Positions 1 to 9,643 of a DNA stretch of 64,000 nt are shown one piece after another. The position numbers and the translations under genes were made by a program. Every line of letters starts with the position of its first letter. Positions within the stretch are counted from its first letter, which is position 1. The DNA is taken from positions 42,277 through 106,276 of the forward strand of contig JAICWP010000016.1 of the NCBI GenBank assembly GCA_025934735.1, written 5' to 3'. Source of the DNA: Terriglobales bacterium. Its GTDB lineage: Bacteria > Acidobacteriota > Terriglobia > Terriglobales > Acidobacteriaceae. The notes beneath the pieces were generated by a model. The model had not been told where the DNA came from. It saw nothing but the letters and a program-made list of their open reading frames with translations, and made no database searches.

Positions 1-625
1 CGTTTTCCGCGCGTGCGGGCGTCAGACTGAGGCGGACAAGCTGCTTGCGTTCAGGGCCGACATGGGTCCAATTCGCGCCGGCGGCCAGATGAGCTCCGAC
101 GGGAGAGAAAATATCGCGTCCATGGAAGGTTGAGGAAATGCCGCTGCCGATCATCCACGAGCGGTTGGTAATTTCGCGGGCGCCTTCCAGTCCGTCACGG
201 TCCAGGACCATGGTCATCAGGCCGTTATCAGGCAGAACAAAATACTGGCCTCGCTTGGACTTCACTACCACCGCCTTGCGGCTGGTGCCCACGGTGGGAT
301 CCACCACCACGACAAAAACGGTTCCGGCCGGATAATAGGGCGTGGTGCCGTACAGGAAGCGCGCCCCATCGGCGATGGAAAAGGGAGTGACCTGGTGGGT
401 CAGGTCCACAATGCGAGCGTCGGGCGCGATTCCGAGCATCACGCCCTTGCAGATGGGAACTGCATCGTCTACGGTGCCGAAATCAGTCATGAAGACAATA
501 ATGGGACGGTGCGGCGCGGCGGAAGCGCGCTGGGCCGCCGCTGTTGTGGCAAGCGCCAGCAATAGCACGAGAGCGAGAGGCGCAACTACACGCAGGCGAA
601 GTTCTGCTAGTCGCAACTTGTTCAT
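1..625 (-). CDS. SAM hydrolase / SAM hydroxide adenosyltransferase (DUF62) family protein, exported, partial
   Basis: Members of this family (SAM-dependent chlorinase/fluorinase-like, DUF62) hydrolyse S-adenosylmethionine to adenosine and methionine. The reading frame opens at an ATG and runs off the left edge after 208 codons, so the C-terminal part is missing. Visible family motifs are MTDFGTVDDAV near residue 46, VVVDPTVGTSRKAVVV near 105, the PDNGL segment near 133 and STFHGRDIFSPVGAHLA near 165. The first 36 residues form a basic start, a Leu/Ala-rich core and an ATTAAAQRASA end, which looks like a cleavable signal peptide. That is unusual because most relatives are cytosolic. It lies downstream of the sugar-phosphate transferase on the same strand, 157 bases away. 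Family assignment is secure; activity and location are inferred. Confidence 0.85.
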   Translation of the reverse strand, partial: MNKLRLAELRLRVVAPLALVLLLALATTAAAQRASAAPHRPIIVFMTDFGTVDDAVPICKGVMLGIAPDARIVDLTHQVTPFSIADGARFLYGTTPYYPAGTVFVVVVDPTVGTSRKAVVVKSKRGQYFVLPDNGLMTMVLDRDGLEGAREITNRSWMIGSGISSTFHGRDIFSPVGAHLAAGANWTHVGPERKQLVRLSLTPARAEN

Positions 626-782
626 TTGTGAATGGCGGCATTCTAGCGCACGAGGCTAGCAGCGTCATGCATTTTGCAGCGGAAATTTCCGCTCACATGC
701 GATGAAACCAGTCACTGGCCGCGAGATGCTTCAGGGCAGAACGCCCCTCAGCGTGACTCCATTAAGTTTGGAAACGCACGCT

Positions 783-2216
783 TCAGTGAGCGCCGCGGCC
801 GGAGAGGACGGCGGGAATGGTCTTAAGAAGAATCTTGAAATCGAGCCACACCGACCAGTTGTCAATGTAGAGCAGGTCGAGGCGAACCCAATTGTCGAAG
901 CGCAGCTGGCTGCGGCCTTCCAGGGCCCACAGGCAGGTCATGCCGGGACGCATGCGGAGACGGCGGCGCTGCCAGGACTGGTATTGGTCCACTTCATCGG
1001 GCAGTGGCGGGCGCGGTCCCACCAGCGACATGTGGCCGAGCAGCACATTCCACAACTGGGGCAGTTCATCGAGGCTGAGCATGCGCATCCAGTGGCCGAT
1101 CCGCGTGCAGCGCGGGTCGTGACGCATTTTGAAAGCGGGACCATCAAGTTCGTTGAACTGCTCAAGCTGGGGTAACAGCTGGTCCGCATTAGCGACCATG
1201 GAGCGAAATTTCAGCAGGCGAAAACGCCGCCCACCCAGCCCGCAACGGGTCTGGCGGTAGAAGACGGGCCCGCGAGACGTCAGCTTGATAAGAGCGGCGA
1301 AGAGCAAGAACAGGGGAAGAAGCACAATCAGGGTGATCGTGGCGATCACGACGTCAACCAATCGCTTGAAAGCCAGGGCAAAGTCGTTCTGCGGGCTGCT
1401 GGCGAAGGTGAGCAGCGGGATTTGGCCGAGATGCTCCACAAACATGTGATTGAAGCCCTGCGGCAGGAAATCCAGCTGCATGCGCATATGGATTCCCTCC
1501 TGCTCGCACTGCAGCATGAGGGATTCGAGACCGGCCAAGTCCTCGCGGTTCAGGGCGAACAAAACCTCGTCCACCACGTGACTGTGGAGGAGTTCTGGAA
1601 GCTTGTCCACGGGCATTACGGGATAGCGCTGGCGCAGGGCAGCGGGCGACGCGGGCGGTTCGTTACCGGTATAGGCAAAAGCCAGCAACTCGAGCCCCAG
1701 ATTGGTTCCTTCTTCGAGCAGGGAAGCGAGTTTAGAGGCGCTCCCGGAGGTTCCGACGATAACGAAATGGCGGCGGTTTTCCGGCCGGGTGCGCAGCCAA
1801 GTGCCGGCGGCCAGCAGCGTCCAGCGACTGCCCGCCAGAAGCACAAACTGCAGGCACACAAAAATCACCAGCAGCCCGCGGCTGACGTACTGGCTCTGAA
1901 AGAAGAACATGCCGGTAAACAGCGCCAGCGACCCCAGAGCGACCATTTTGACAGCGTCCGTCGCAATGTCGCGAGGGCGCTTTAGCTCCACTTGTTGGTA
2001 AGCGTTTAACAAGTACCCCAACAGGGGAATCAGCAGGACGATAGCCGTGAAAATCGGCAGATAGGCTGAAAAGGGATAGATGCCATGCAGTGCAAACCAG
2101 TGCTTTTGCCCTGCCCACACGCGAATGCCGTAGGCCAGCAGAAACGACACCGCGGTCGCAAGCAGGTCGTTAACAACACAACTGGCGCGCATGAGCCGCG
2201 AACGGCGAGAAAACAT
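783..2216 (-). CDS. polyprenyl glycosylphosphotransferase (sugar-phosphate transferase, WbaP/EpsE type)
   Basis: It should transfer a sugar 1-phosphate from a nucleotide sugar to undecaprenyl phosphate at the inner membrane, starting synthesis of a lipid-linked glycan. The 477-residue protein has four N-terminal membrane segments (about 12-125), a Rossmann-like middle domain (about 147-250) and a C-terminal bacterial sugar transferase domain from about 285. Diagnostic pieces are KRLVDVV followed by a membrane helix, YRQTRCGLGGRRFRLLKFRS, the LSLDELPQLWNVL stretch and GPRPPLP. The tail has RPGMTCLWALEGRSQL. Length matches the large PHPT class with the extra N-terminal domain. It is the initiating enzyme for the glycan locus to its right. 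The donor sugar cannot be read from sequence. Confidence 0.93.
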   Translation of the reverse strand: MFSRRSRLMRASCVVNDLLATAVSFLLAYGIRVWAGQKHWFALHGIYPFSAYLPIFTAIVLLIPLLGYLLNAYQQVELKRPRDIATDAVKMVALGSLALFTGMFFFQSQYVSRGLLVIFVCLQFVLLAGSRWTLLAAGTWLRTRPENRRHFVIVGTSGSASKLASLLEEGTNLGLELLAFAYTGNEPPASPAALRQRYPVMPVDKLPELLHSHVVDEVLFALNREDLAGLESLMLQCEQEGIHMRMQLDFLPQGFNHMFVEHLGQIPLLTFASSPQNDFALAFKRLVDVVIATITLIVLLPLFLLFAALIKLTSRGPVFYRQTRCGLGGRRFRLLKFRSMVANADQLLPQLEQFNELDGPAFKMRHDPRCTRIGHWMRMLSLDELPQLWNVLLGHMSLVGPRPPLPDEVDQYQSWQRRRLRMRPGMTCLWALEGRSQLRFDNWVRLDLLYIDNWSVWLDFKILLKTIPAVLSGRGAH

Positions 2217-2396
2217 TTCATCCCTCAGTCAGGCGCTGATGGAGAGTTTCTAGAATACGACAAATGTTGCCGATCGCATAGAATGAACGAATCTACAGCA
2301 TGCCCAACGCTGCGAAATACGGCATTCTCGCGCCGGTGAAGGCCTCGCGCGAGTGCGCCCCAACTGCTCCTGCCATAACCGCCATGAAAAATTGTT

Positions 2397-3605
2397 TTAT
2401 CGCCGCCGCATTCCCAGCACACTGAGGAAGAAGCTGGAAAAAATGATCTGCGTTCCCAATCCCAGAGCCAGAGTCGCCGGAACCACTAGGCGCATGGTGT
2501 TTTCGGGATTGAGTTCGCCGAATTGGTGAAGTCTCCAGCCGTGTACTGCGTAGACGGAAGCGCCAAGGCCCAAAAGCACCAAGGCGATGCCGACTGCAAG
2601 CCCCACCTCCAATGTGACATAACGAAACATTTTATTCAGGCGCGGGTCAGGCGGCAGCAGGCCTTCAGAAATAGCAAATATTTTGGTGAAGACCGCGAAG
2701 GCTATGCATTGAAAGCCCAAAAAGATGCTTAGGGAGGCATACAACAAAGTATGAAAATCAAAGACCACGCTGCCGACCTTGCGCGGGCCCGGCAGCAGCC
2801 ACGCTCCAGCGATCATGCCGATGGCCATGAAGAGAAATCCCGGATAAAGAAACAGCCAACGAGGACTGTACAGGAGCAGAAAACGCAGGTGACGCCAACC
2901 ATCTCTCCAGGTGCGCAGGTGGGGGGGGCGGTTGCGGCCATCCGGAACCAGCGTCGTGGGCACTTCAGCGATGCGCATACCCAGGAGGCTGGATTTGACG
3001 ATCATCTCGCTGGCAAATTCCATGCCGGCGGTGCGCAAGTCCATGCGCCGGTAGGCCGCCTTGGTGAAGGCCCGCATCCCGCAATGAAAATCGGCGCAAG
3101 GAGCTTTGAAAAAGATTCGTCCTATACGCGACAAAACAGGATTGCCGAGGTAGCGGTGCAGGGGGGGCATAGCGCGGGGTTGAATGCCGCCTTTGAAGCG
3201 ATTCCCCATAACCAGATCGTAGCCTTCGCGCAACTTGGCCACAAAGCGGGGAGCGTGGCCGAAATCGTAACTGTCATCGGCATCTCCCATGATGATGAAT
3301 TTTCCGCGCGCCGCCTCGATGCCGCCTCGTAGCGCTGCTCCGTAGCCCTTCTCGGTGACGTGGACCACACGGGCGCCGGCCTGCTCGGCAATCTGCTGCG
3401 ACCCGTCAGTACTGCCGTTGTCAGCAACCACGACCTCGCCAGCGATGCCGTGTTCCCGGAGCGCCGCTTGCGCCTTCTGAATGCAGGAACTCAGCGTCTG
3501 GGATTCATTCAGGCAAGGCATGACTACCGACACTTCGAGCACAGGGTCTTCGCCGGAGCGGGTCTCAAGGCCGCAGCGAGCCGGTGCCTGAGCTGTAATA
3601 CCCAT
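2397..3605 (-). CDS. family 2 glycosyltransferase with C-terminal membrane segments (DPM1-like)
   Basis: The N-terminal half is a GT-A fold of the dolichyl-phosphate mannose/glucose synthase type: VSVVMPCLNE at about 26, ADNGSTDGS at about 60, the metal-binding MGDADDSYD at about 105 and MGNRFKGG near 133. The C-terminal 170 residues hold four membrane helices (for example FLYPGFLFMAIGMIAGAWLL), as in enzymes that make polyprenyl-phosphate sugars for use outside the membrane. It probably charges undecaprenyl phosphate with a hexose. It sits 180 bases upstream of the polyprenyl glycosylphosphotransferase on the same strand and may share its transcript. Substrate unknown. Confidence 0.9.
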   Translation of the reverse strand: MGITAQAPARCGLETRSGEDPVLEVSVVMPCLNESQTLSSCIQKAQAALREHGIAGEVVVADNGSTDGSQQIAEQAGARVVHVTEKGYGAALRGGIEAARGKFIIMGDADDSYDFGHAPRFVAKLREGYDLVMGNRFKGGIQPRAMPPLHRYLGNPVLSRIGRIFFKAPCADFHCGMRAFTKAAYRRMDLRTAGMEFASEMIVKSSLLGMRIAEVPTTLVPDGRNRPPHLRTWRDGWRHLRFLLLYSPRWLFLYPGFLFMAIGMIAGAWLLPGPRKVGSVVFDFHTLLYASLSIFLGFQCIAFAVFTKIFAISEGLLPPDPRLNKMFRYVTLEVGLAVGIALVLLGLGASVYAVHGWRLHQFGELNPENTMRLVVPATLALGLGTQIIFSSFFLSVLGMRRR

Positions 3606-3777
3606 GTCGCCTCTGATCGGGAATTTCCGGCATCATAGCATGACGTCCATTGGCTAGAGCGTTACCTTGGGAGACGTACTTCTCGGCGCTGAGGCGGCCC
3701 TGCAGAGGTGGGTCAGCATATCAAATCCCACTTATTCCAGGCTGAGGTAGGGTAGCGGTTTTAAGAGGCCGCCAGCG

Positions 3778-5718
3778 TCAGCGGACGTAGCCGAGCGCGT
3801 GCAACTGATCGTTCATGCGTTCACGATGGGCGATCTTCTCCTTGTTGTTGACCGGCACCGGACCCGGTTGCTTAGCGGCGCCGTACTGGAGACGCTGACG
3901 TAGCGCCGTCCGCAGTCCATCCGGAGTCACCGGTTCGCTTCGTTGCAACAGTTGCTGGAAAGCGGAACTGATCGAAGCGCCGAAGGCGGTGGAGGCGAGG
4001 TCGCGCTGTTCGGCATCACAACAGGCATAAAGCTCCTGGCCTGACTTTCCGCCCTGGACGTAGTGCCACTGCGAAGTGACAACCGATTTCATCGCACCGT
4101 AATAGCTGGGAAAGCGCGGCGAGGCGCCCATTTCCGCGAGTTCCGACACAGGTGCAGGCCAGGTCTGGGCAGATGCAGGCCTAGTCCACAAATTCGTCAG
4201 AGAGGGGCCGGGGAATGGATCTTTGATAATTCCTGCCATACTCAGCAGGGTAGCCGGCAGGGACTGAAGAGCAACCGGAGTTGGGATGCGCTCACCACCG
4301 GGCACATGCCCCGGCCAGCTAATAAGCAACGGCGCATGCAGCAGGTTCCAGTAAAGTCCCTTACCGTGAAACATGAAACCGTGCTCCTGAAATTCCTGCC
4401 CGTGGTCGGAGGTGACAACCACGATCGTGTTTCTCAGCAGGCCGGAGGCCTCCATTTGATTCATGAAAGCGGAAAACTGCTCATCAATGTAGGCGATGGA
4501 AGCATCGTAGGCATCTACCTCATCCTTTACTTCGGTGGGCGAGAGTTGAACGTCCTCCGGCCAGTTGTACTGCCCTTTTGGCGGAGATTGCCGGCTGGAG
4601 AAACGATGAAAATAGGCGGTCGGGGGCAGCAGGGGCTCGTGCGCGTCGAAATAGTTGATGGTGACAAAAAAGGGCCGGGAGCCGTGGCGTATCCAGCGCA
4701 GGGCGTTCCGGCTGATCTCTCCAGCGTCCTGGCGACCGGCAAGATTGTCTATGATATTGGCGCGCGCCAAGCGCGTTTGGATCCGCTCGCCCAGGGTGGT
4801 CTGCAGCAGGCGCTGCAGCAGGCTTCCGTCTTCAAAATGGATATAGCCGCGAGCCAGCCCTACACGGCGATTGAAAAGAAGGGCATTGCCGGAGAATCCG
4901 GCCGTGCGGTAGCCATTTTTCTGAAAAAATTCCGCCAAGGTCGGAAAACGGCCGTCCAGCCGCCACTCGTACTCTCCAGCATGATGCTCGGTAGGTAAAC
5001 GGCCGGTGAGCATGGATGCATGCGAGGGCAGGGTCCACGAGGACGGAGTCACAGCCTTCTCGAATAGCAGGCCGCGGGATGCAAGGTTTGACAGGTGAGG
5101 GCTGGTGTTGAGGACGTATCCATAGGTGGATAAGTGGTTCGCTCCCACCGCATCCATGATGATCAGAAGCACATTGGGAGCGCCTGGCCGGGGGCGGAGA
5201 GCCGCAGTCTTAACATTTTCCTGATGACTAGACCACCAGGCGCTGCCTCCCAGGTAGATGAGGGCGTAAAGCATTAATACCGGAAAAGTAGCCTTGCCTA
5301 AGGCGGTAAGAGGAGACGGAAACCGCCAGAACAGCCCTGTAGCAACCAAGGCGAACAGCAAGGCCCCGCCGCTGAGCAGGGCCATTTGGCCCAAGCGATG
5401 GCCAAATGGTGGCCAGAGCACGAACAGGCAATCGAGGGCAAATAAAGCCGCACACAAGAAGAAGGCGATTTTAGGAAGATGCGCGTGCCAGCCGAATCCA
5501 CCAACGACGAGGGTGGGGACAGAGAGCGCCAGAAAGAAAAGCACGTCCGCAAAGGCGGCATACCACAAGTCGTTCCCACCCACGGTACGGGGGAACAGAA
5601 AATAAAGCATTCGCTCTGCGAGTCCGGCCAGAACACCAAACCACAGGCACGTTCCAAGAGCGAACAACACCAGTTCGCCAACCGCTGCCGGTTGATTCGC
5701 AACGCTGTCGTTAATCAA
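3778..5718 (-). CDS. membrane-anchored sulfatase-fold protein (alkaline phosphatase superfamily) A
   Basis: The 646-residue protein has five N-terminal membrane helices (about 15-170) followed by an extracytoplasmic Sulfatase (PF00884) domain. Metal-site motifs are NVLLIIMDAVGANHLSTYGY at about 182 and VVTSDHGQEFQEHG at about 440. The catalytic stretch reads TLPSHASMLTG where formylglycine sulfatases have C/S-x-P-S-R-x-x-x-L-T-G, so the nucleophile is Thr and the following Arg is His. Thr nucleophiles are found in LtaS- and EptA-type phosphotransferases of the same superfamily. A transferase or phospho-hydrolase role on the surface glycan is therefore as likely as sulfate removal. It ends in ALGYVR, like its divergent paralogue. 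Fold is certain; reaction is not. Confidence 0.85.
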   Translation of the reverse strand: MINDSVANQPAAVGELVLFALGTCLWFGVLAGLAERMLYFLFPRTVGGNDLWYAAFADVLFFLALSVPTLVVGGFGWHAHLPKIAFFLCAALFALDCLFVLWPPFGHRLGQMALLSGGALLFALVATGLFWRFPSPLTALGKATFPVLMLYALIYLGGSAWWSSHQENVKTAALRPRPGAPNVLLIIMDAVGANHLSTYGYVLNTSPHLSNLASRGLLFEKAVTPSSWTLPSHASMLTGRLPTEHHAGEYEWRLDGRFPTLAEFFQKNGYRTAGFSGNALLFNRRVGLARGYIHFEDGSLLQRLLQTTLGERIQTRLARANIIDNLAGRQDAGEISRNALRWIRHGSRPFFVTINYFDAHEPLLPPTAYFHRFSSRQSPPKGQYNWPEDVQLSPTEVKDEVDAYDASIAYIDEQFSAFMNQMEASGLLRNTIVVVTSDHGQEFQEHGFMFHGKGLYWNLLHAPLLISWPGHVPGGERIPTPVALQSLPATLLSMAGIIKDPFPGPSLTNLWTRPASAQTWPAPVSELAEMGASPRFPSYYGAMKSVVTSQWHYVQGGKSGQELYACCDAEQRDLASTAFGASISSAFQQLLQRSEPVTPDGLRTALRQRLQYGAAKQPGPVPVNNKEKIAHRERMNDQLHALGYVR

Positions 5719-6300
5719 TGTGGTCGAGCAGCTCCCGAGCTAGCTTTCGTTGCAGGCATGGCAAATCATCCCGCAGCAAACCAAACTGCTTTTTTTTGAT
5801 CAGGCTTGCAGACTGCCCCAAGAACTTTCCGGAGTGCCCCAAGACAACTTTTCGTTTTAGTCTACTACCGAGAGCGGGGAAGGAAAAGGTCTGACGTTAC
5901 TTTGGCCGGTGCGATCCAAACAAAATCAGCTGTGGCGGACAAGGGACTGAGGGGTCAGCGAATTCGTCGCGCAACCGGGAGTGCCGAGCAGCCGCTACAT
6001 CATAGAGGCGAGTTCGCCTACATTGCTGTGACAAGCTATCCTGCAATGATCCCACAAGCTTCACGATTTTCTTGGTGATCCTATGGCGGGCATTGCCGGC
6101 AGCCAGTGCATCTGCGGTGGTAGGATCATTCTCACGAGCCGAGCAGCGCCCCGTGTTGGAGGCACTCAATTCCAGAGCTACATTGTTCCGTTTGGTTTTT
6201 TTAGGCTAATATTCTGCGAAGTTTGACCGATGCTCACCCTGCCCAACGATCGTACCTCCTCGTTTGCCGGTGGTTCGGCCGTTAGCCCAGTCCATTACTG
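5719..6300. other. divergent intergenic region between the two sulfatase-fold genes
   Basis: This 582-base gap separates two divergently transcribed paralogues and must hold both promoters. No convincing gene was seen; the short reading frames on both strands lack ribosome sites and family features. A poor -35 (TTGTTC) with an 18-base spacer to TAATAT lies about 90 bases ahead of the rightward gene. Confidence 0.6.
6183..6212 (+). promoter_or_regulatory. weak sigma70-like promoter candidate for sulfatase-fold gene B
   Basis: TTGTTC and TAATAT are spaced by 18 bases about 90 bases before the start codon. Matches are partial, so this is only a candidate. Confidence 0.3.
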
Positions 6301-8166
6301 ATGATGCAAAAAGGAAGCTTACTGATCTGCGCAGTGTGGTGGGGCCTGCTGGCGGGACTCATGGAAGGAGCCGCTTTTGGCCGCTTTCCTCTGCTGCGTA
6401 ATCCTGATCTGCCATGGATCGCAGTGCTGTTCGCCTCCGTCATTTTCCTGATTTTGGGCTTCGCATTTCTGCTGCTGGCCAGATTTGCCGGTTGGCGTCC
6501 ACTGTTCGCAGTGGCAAACCTCGTCTTCTCCCTCGTGGCGTTTTACGATGCCGCTACAGTCGGGGTGGGCGATCACCGTGAACGCCTGATACTGCGTGTG
6601 GTCGCATTGGCGCTGGCCGGGGTAGTGGCGCTGATGGTCTGGAAATTGTCAGACAAATGGGAAACCTTCCAACGGCGCAGCGTGGTGTGGCTGGCAATGT
6701 TCGCACTTCTGTACACGGGAATACCGCCACTCAGACGAGCGCTGCGGGAACGTCAGCAACTGGCACAGGTTTCAGGCACAAGTCATGCACCCAACGTGCT
6801 GGTCATCGTAGTGGATGCGCTCCGGGCCGATCATCTCTCCACCTATGGCTACCACCGCAGCACCAGCCCGTATGTGAGTCGGCTCGCCGCTCAGGGAGTG
6901 CTTCTCCAGAACGCGATAGCGACGGCTCCGTGGACCTTGCCCTCGCATGCCTCTTTTCTGACTGGGCGTTTACCCCATGAGACCGGGGCCGACCGGCCTG
7001 ACGGATATTTGGACCGGAACTTGCCTACGTTGGCGGAGGCTTTCCGCCAACGCGGCTACCGGACGGCTGCGTTCTCTGCGAACTGGTGGTTCTTCGCACG
7101 ACGCCTGGGGTTTGGCCGCGGTTTCCTCCATTTCGAAGACTTCAGTTCAGTGGTCAGCGCGGTTGCCCAGACGAATCTTGGTCAGCGAATTCAGAATCTG
7201 CTGCTAAAGCTAAAGCTGCTGCAATTGGCTGTGGGACGCGCCCGAGCGCAGCAGATTAACGGCAACGTGCTGCGCTGGTTGGACCAGGGCCAAGGCCCAT
7301 TCTTCGTCGTCGCCAACTATATGGATGTGCACGAGCCATACATGCCTCCGCTGGACTGCTTTCATCGTTTTTCGAAACTGGACAAGCCAGCGGGCGAGGT
7401 CTTCCTCGGCAACCCTCGGATGGACCACCTGACGGCCGTGGAAGTGCAGAACGAAATGGACGCTTATGACGCATCCATTTATTGCCTGGACGGGCAAATT
7501 GCCGCACTGGTACAGGCTTTGCAACGCCGCCAGCTGATGCGCAACACCCTTCTGGTTTTTACCTCCGACCATGGTGACGGATTCGGCGAACACGGGCTTA
7601 TGTCCCATGGCAACAGCTTGTATCGTGAGCTGATTCACGTGCCGCTGATTATGGTTGGGCCAGGGGTGCCGCGGGGAGTTGTGGTGGAACGGCCCGCTTC
7701 GTTGATGTGGCTGGCGCCTACCCTCCTCTCGCTCACCGGCGCCTCCCCACAGCTGTTCTCGGGACCGGCCATGAACCTGAGCTGGAGCGGCGTTTGGCAG
7801 CCGTCCTGGCCCAATCCGGTGTCTGAGTTATCCCAAATGTACGAGGATCCGAACGCGCCAAACTACTCCGGTGCACTGGTGTCGGTGGTCACCTCCAAGT
7901 GGCATTTGATTGCTGGAGGGCCGCATAGTGAAGAACTGTACGCCGACGGATCCGATAAAGCTGAGGGCCACAATCTCGCCATCGCTAACCCGGCCGTCGC
8001 CCAGATGCTCAAAGGAGAATTGCAGCGGGAAATGCTGGGAAGTCCTGCACAGCCAGGGCAATTCAATTCCGGGCCGGCTGCGCAGCCGCAGCGCCAAGCT
8101 GACCGGGCTGCCGAGCGGCAAAAAATGAATGATTATCTGAAAGCGCTCGGTTACGTGCCCAACTAA
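6301..8166 (+). CDS. membrane-anchored sulfatase-fold protein (alkaline phosphatase superfamily) B
   Basis: A paralogue of the divergent gene on its left, with the same plan: five membrane helices in the first 155 residues, then a PF00884 domain facing outward. Motifs are NVLVIVVDALRADHLSTYGY near 164, TLPSHASFLTGRLPHE near 207 and VFTSDHGDGFGEHG near 419. Thr again replaces the Cys/Ser that becomes formylglycine, and His replaces the Arg, so a classical sulfatase mechanism is not supported. The 621-residue protein ends in KALGYVPN. The start is the first of two adjacent ATGs. Duplication with retained catalytic metal ligands suggests both copies are active, perhaps on different positions of the exported glycan. 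Confidence 0.85.
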   Translation: MMQKGSLLICAVWWGLLAGLMEGAAFGRFPLLRNPDLPWIAVLFASVIFLILGFAFLLLARFAGWRPLFAVANLVFSLVAFYDAATVGVGDHRERLILRVVALALAGVVALMVWKLSDKWETFQRRSVVWLAMFALLYTGIPPLRRALRERQQLAQVSGTSHAPNVLVIVVDALRADHLSTYGYHRSTSPYVSRLAAQGVLLQNAIATAPWTLPSHASFLTGRLPHETGADRPDGYLDRNLPTLAEAFRQRGYRTAAFSANWWFFARRLGFGRGFLHFEDFSSVVSAVAQTNLGQRIQNLLLKLKLLQLAVGRARAQQINGNVLRWLDQGQGPFFVVANYMDVHEPYMPPLDCFHRFSKLDKPAGEVFLGNPRMDHLTAVEVQNEMDAYDASIYCLDGQIAALVQALQRRQLMRNTLLVFTSDHGDGFGEHGLMSHGNSLYRELIHVPLIMVGPGVPRGVVVERPASLMWLAPTLLSLTGASPQLFSGPAMNLSWSGVWQPSWPNPVSELSQMYEDPNAPNYSGALVSVVTSKWHLIAGGPHSEELYADGSDKAEGHNLAIANPAVAQMLKGELQREMLGSPAQPGQFNSGPAAQPQRQADRAAERQKMNDYLKALGYVPN

Positions 8167-8175
8167 GTGGGAACT

Positions 8176-9333
8176 TCACACGACGTCGCTCTCTCCGGGA
8201 CGATCCACTTTCAAATCAGCATGGGCGCGCTGGGGGCCGATCTCGACGAGCTCGCAAAACAGTTGCTCGTACTGATCCACAATGCGCTCCCAGGAGTAGA
8301 GTTCCGTGGCACGGGCTTGGGCCTTCACGGCCAGTGCTTGGCGCTGCTGCGGGTCATCAAGCAAGGTCTGCATCGCGGCCGTCAGTTCCTGCGGGTTGGG
8401 GCGGAAGCGAACACCGCAGTCGCCCACGGCCTCGCGATTCTCCTGGTTATCCAGGTACAGCAGCGTGTTGCCCGCTGCCATTGCTTCCACGAGGGAAGGG
8501 TGAATGCCGCCCACCTCAAAGGCGGAAACAAAAAGCCCAGCATTGTTCTGCAGTTCCCAGTAGCGCGGTCCGTAAACCGCGCCCACGAAGCGGACATTTG
8601 GCCCGGCCAGCGCCCGCAGGCGCTCGACATACCCAGGTGTGTACTTGTTGTCGCCCACGATCACCAGAGGCCAATCCGTCTTCAGCTGGGCGTAAGCCCG
8701 GATGACCAGTTCCGGGTTGTTCTCCGGCTCCAGCCGGCAGACATACAGGATGTAGCCGCGCTGGGGAATGTCGAAATCGTGCTCCTGCCAGGGGACCTGC
8801 GGCAGTTCCGGCACCTCGGCGCCATAGGCGATCATGGCCGACTCCCTGCCGTAACGCTGCAAATAGTAATCGTGGATGGCAACCGCGTCGGTCAGCAGAC
8901 GCGTGGGAGTGTAGGCGGAAATAAATTCGCACAGCAGCAGGTACTGGCGGGCAAACCACTTCCATTTTTTGCGCTTGCGGTCCAGGCCGTCCACGTGCAG
9001 CACCGTGGGTTTGCCGAATATGCGGGGGATCCAGGCGAGGGGGCTGTTGCCCACGTTGCATAGCAGAACCGCATCGGCATCGCTGAAGCCCACATGAAAG
9101 ACGGAAAGAAAAGTGCTAAGGATGGTGTCGAAGTGCTTGCGGGAGATGGTAGGCAGGATGACACGCTTAACGCCTGGGCGCACCGCGTCGTCGGGCCGGG
9201 TGAAAGGGCGGCGGCAATAGACCGTGATCAGATGGCCGCGCTCGGCCAGCCGATTGGCGAGCTGTTCGGCCAGGGTTTCAAACCCGCCGTAGCGGGCGGG
9301 GATGCCGCGAGTACCCAGGATGGCAATTTTCAT
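8176..9333 (-). CDS. family 4 glycosyltransferase with DUF1972 N-domain (rhamnosyltransferase-like)
   Basis: The N-terminal signature MKIAILGTRGIPARYGGFET is typical of DUF1972 glycosyltransferases, a group that includes capsule rhamnosyltransferases of the Cps2T type. The C-terminal half is a standard GT-B nucleotide-sugar domain with YILYVCRLEPENNPELVIRA at about 210, VIVGD near 240, and a FVSAFEVGGIHPSLVEAMAAG stretch near 285 that carries the E-x7-E-like acidic site. The ATG chosen gives 385 residues and has a GGAG-type ribosome site 11 bases ahead; a 17-residue longer frame lacks support. Since a complete dTDP-rhamnose pathway is present in the window, addition of rhamnose is a reasonable guess but is not shown. 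Confidence 0.9.
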   Translation of the reverse strand: MKIAILGTRGIPARYGGFETLAEQLANRLAERGHLITVYCRRPFTRPDDAVRPGVKRVILPTISRKHFDTILSTFLSVFHVGFSDADAVLLCNVGNSPLAWIPRIFGKPTVLHVDGLDRKRKKWKWFARQYLLLCEFISAYTPTRLLTDAVAIHDYYLQRYGRESAMIAYGAEVPELPQVPWQEHDFDIPQRGYILYVCRLEPENNPELVIRAYAQLKTDWPLVIVGDNKYTPGYVERLRALAGPNVRFVGAVYGPRYWELQNNAGLFVSAFEVGGIHPSLVEAMAAGNTLLYLDNQENREAVGDCGVRFRPNPQELTAAMQTLLDDPQQRQALAVKAQARATELYSWERIVDQYEQLFCELVEIGPQRAHADLKVDRPGESDVV

Positions 9334-9643
9334 ATCGTTTCTGGCTCCGGAGCGTTCCCGAACCAAGATCACAGAACGTAACACCGGGAAAGGATATCGT
9401 TTGCTATTTTAACCACTGTCAGGGTGCGGATGCCATTAAAAATGGCTGGTGCATGCGGCGATGGCAGACGCCGACTCACGGTCACTGCCGAGCATGAAGT
9501 CAGGCAGATGACTGGTCTGAGGGGAGAGAAGGCATGTTGTCGTTGTGGACGTGCGGTAAACTGACCGTCAGCAAATACGTATCGGCCAGGGCCGATGAGG
9601 TAAAGCAGAGAGTAGCAGTACGATTTCTGCCGGAGCTCGCCTG

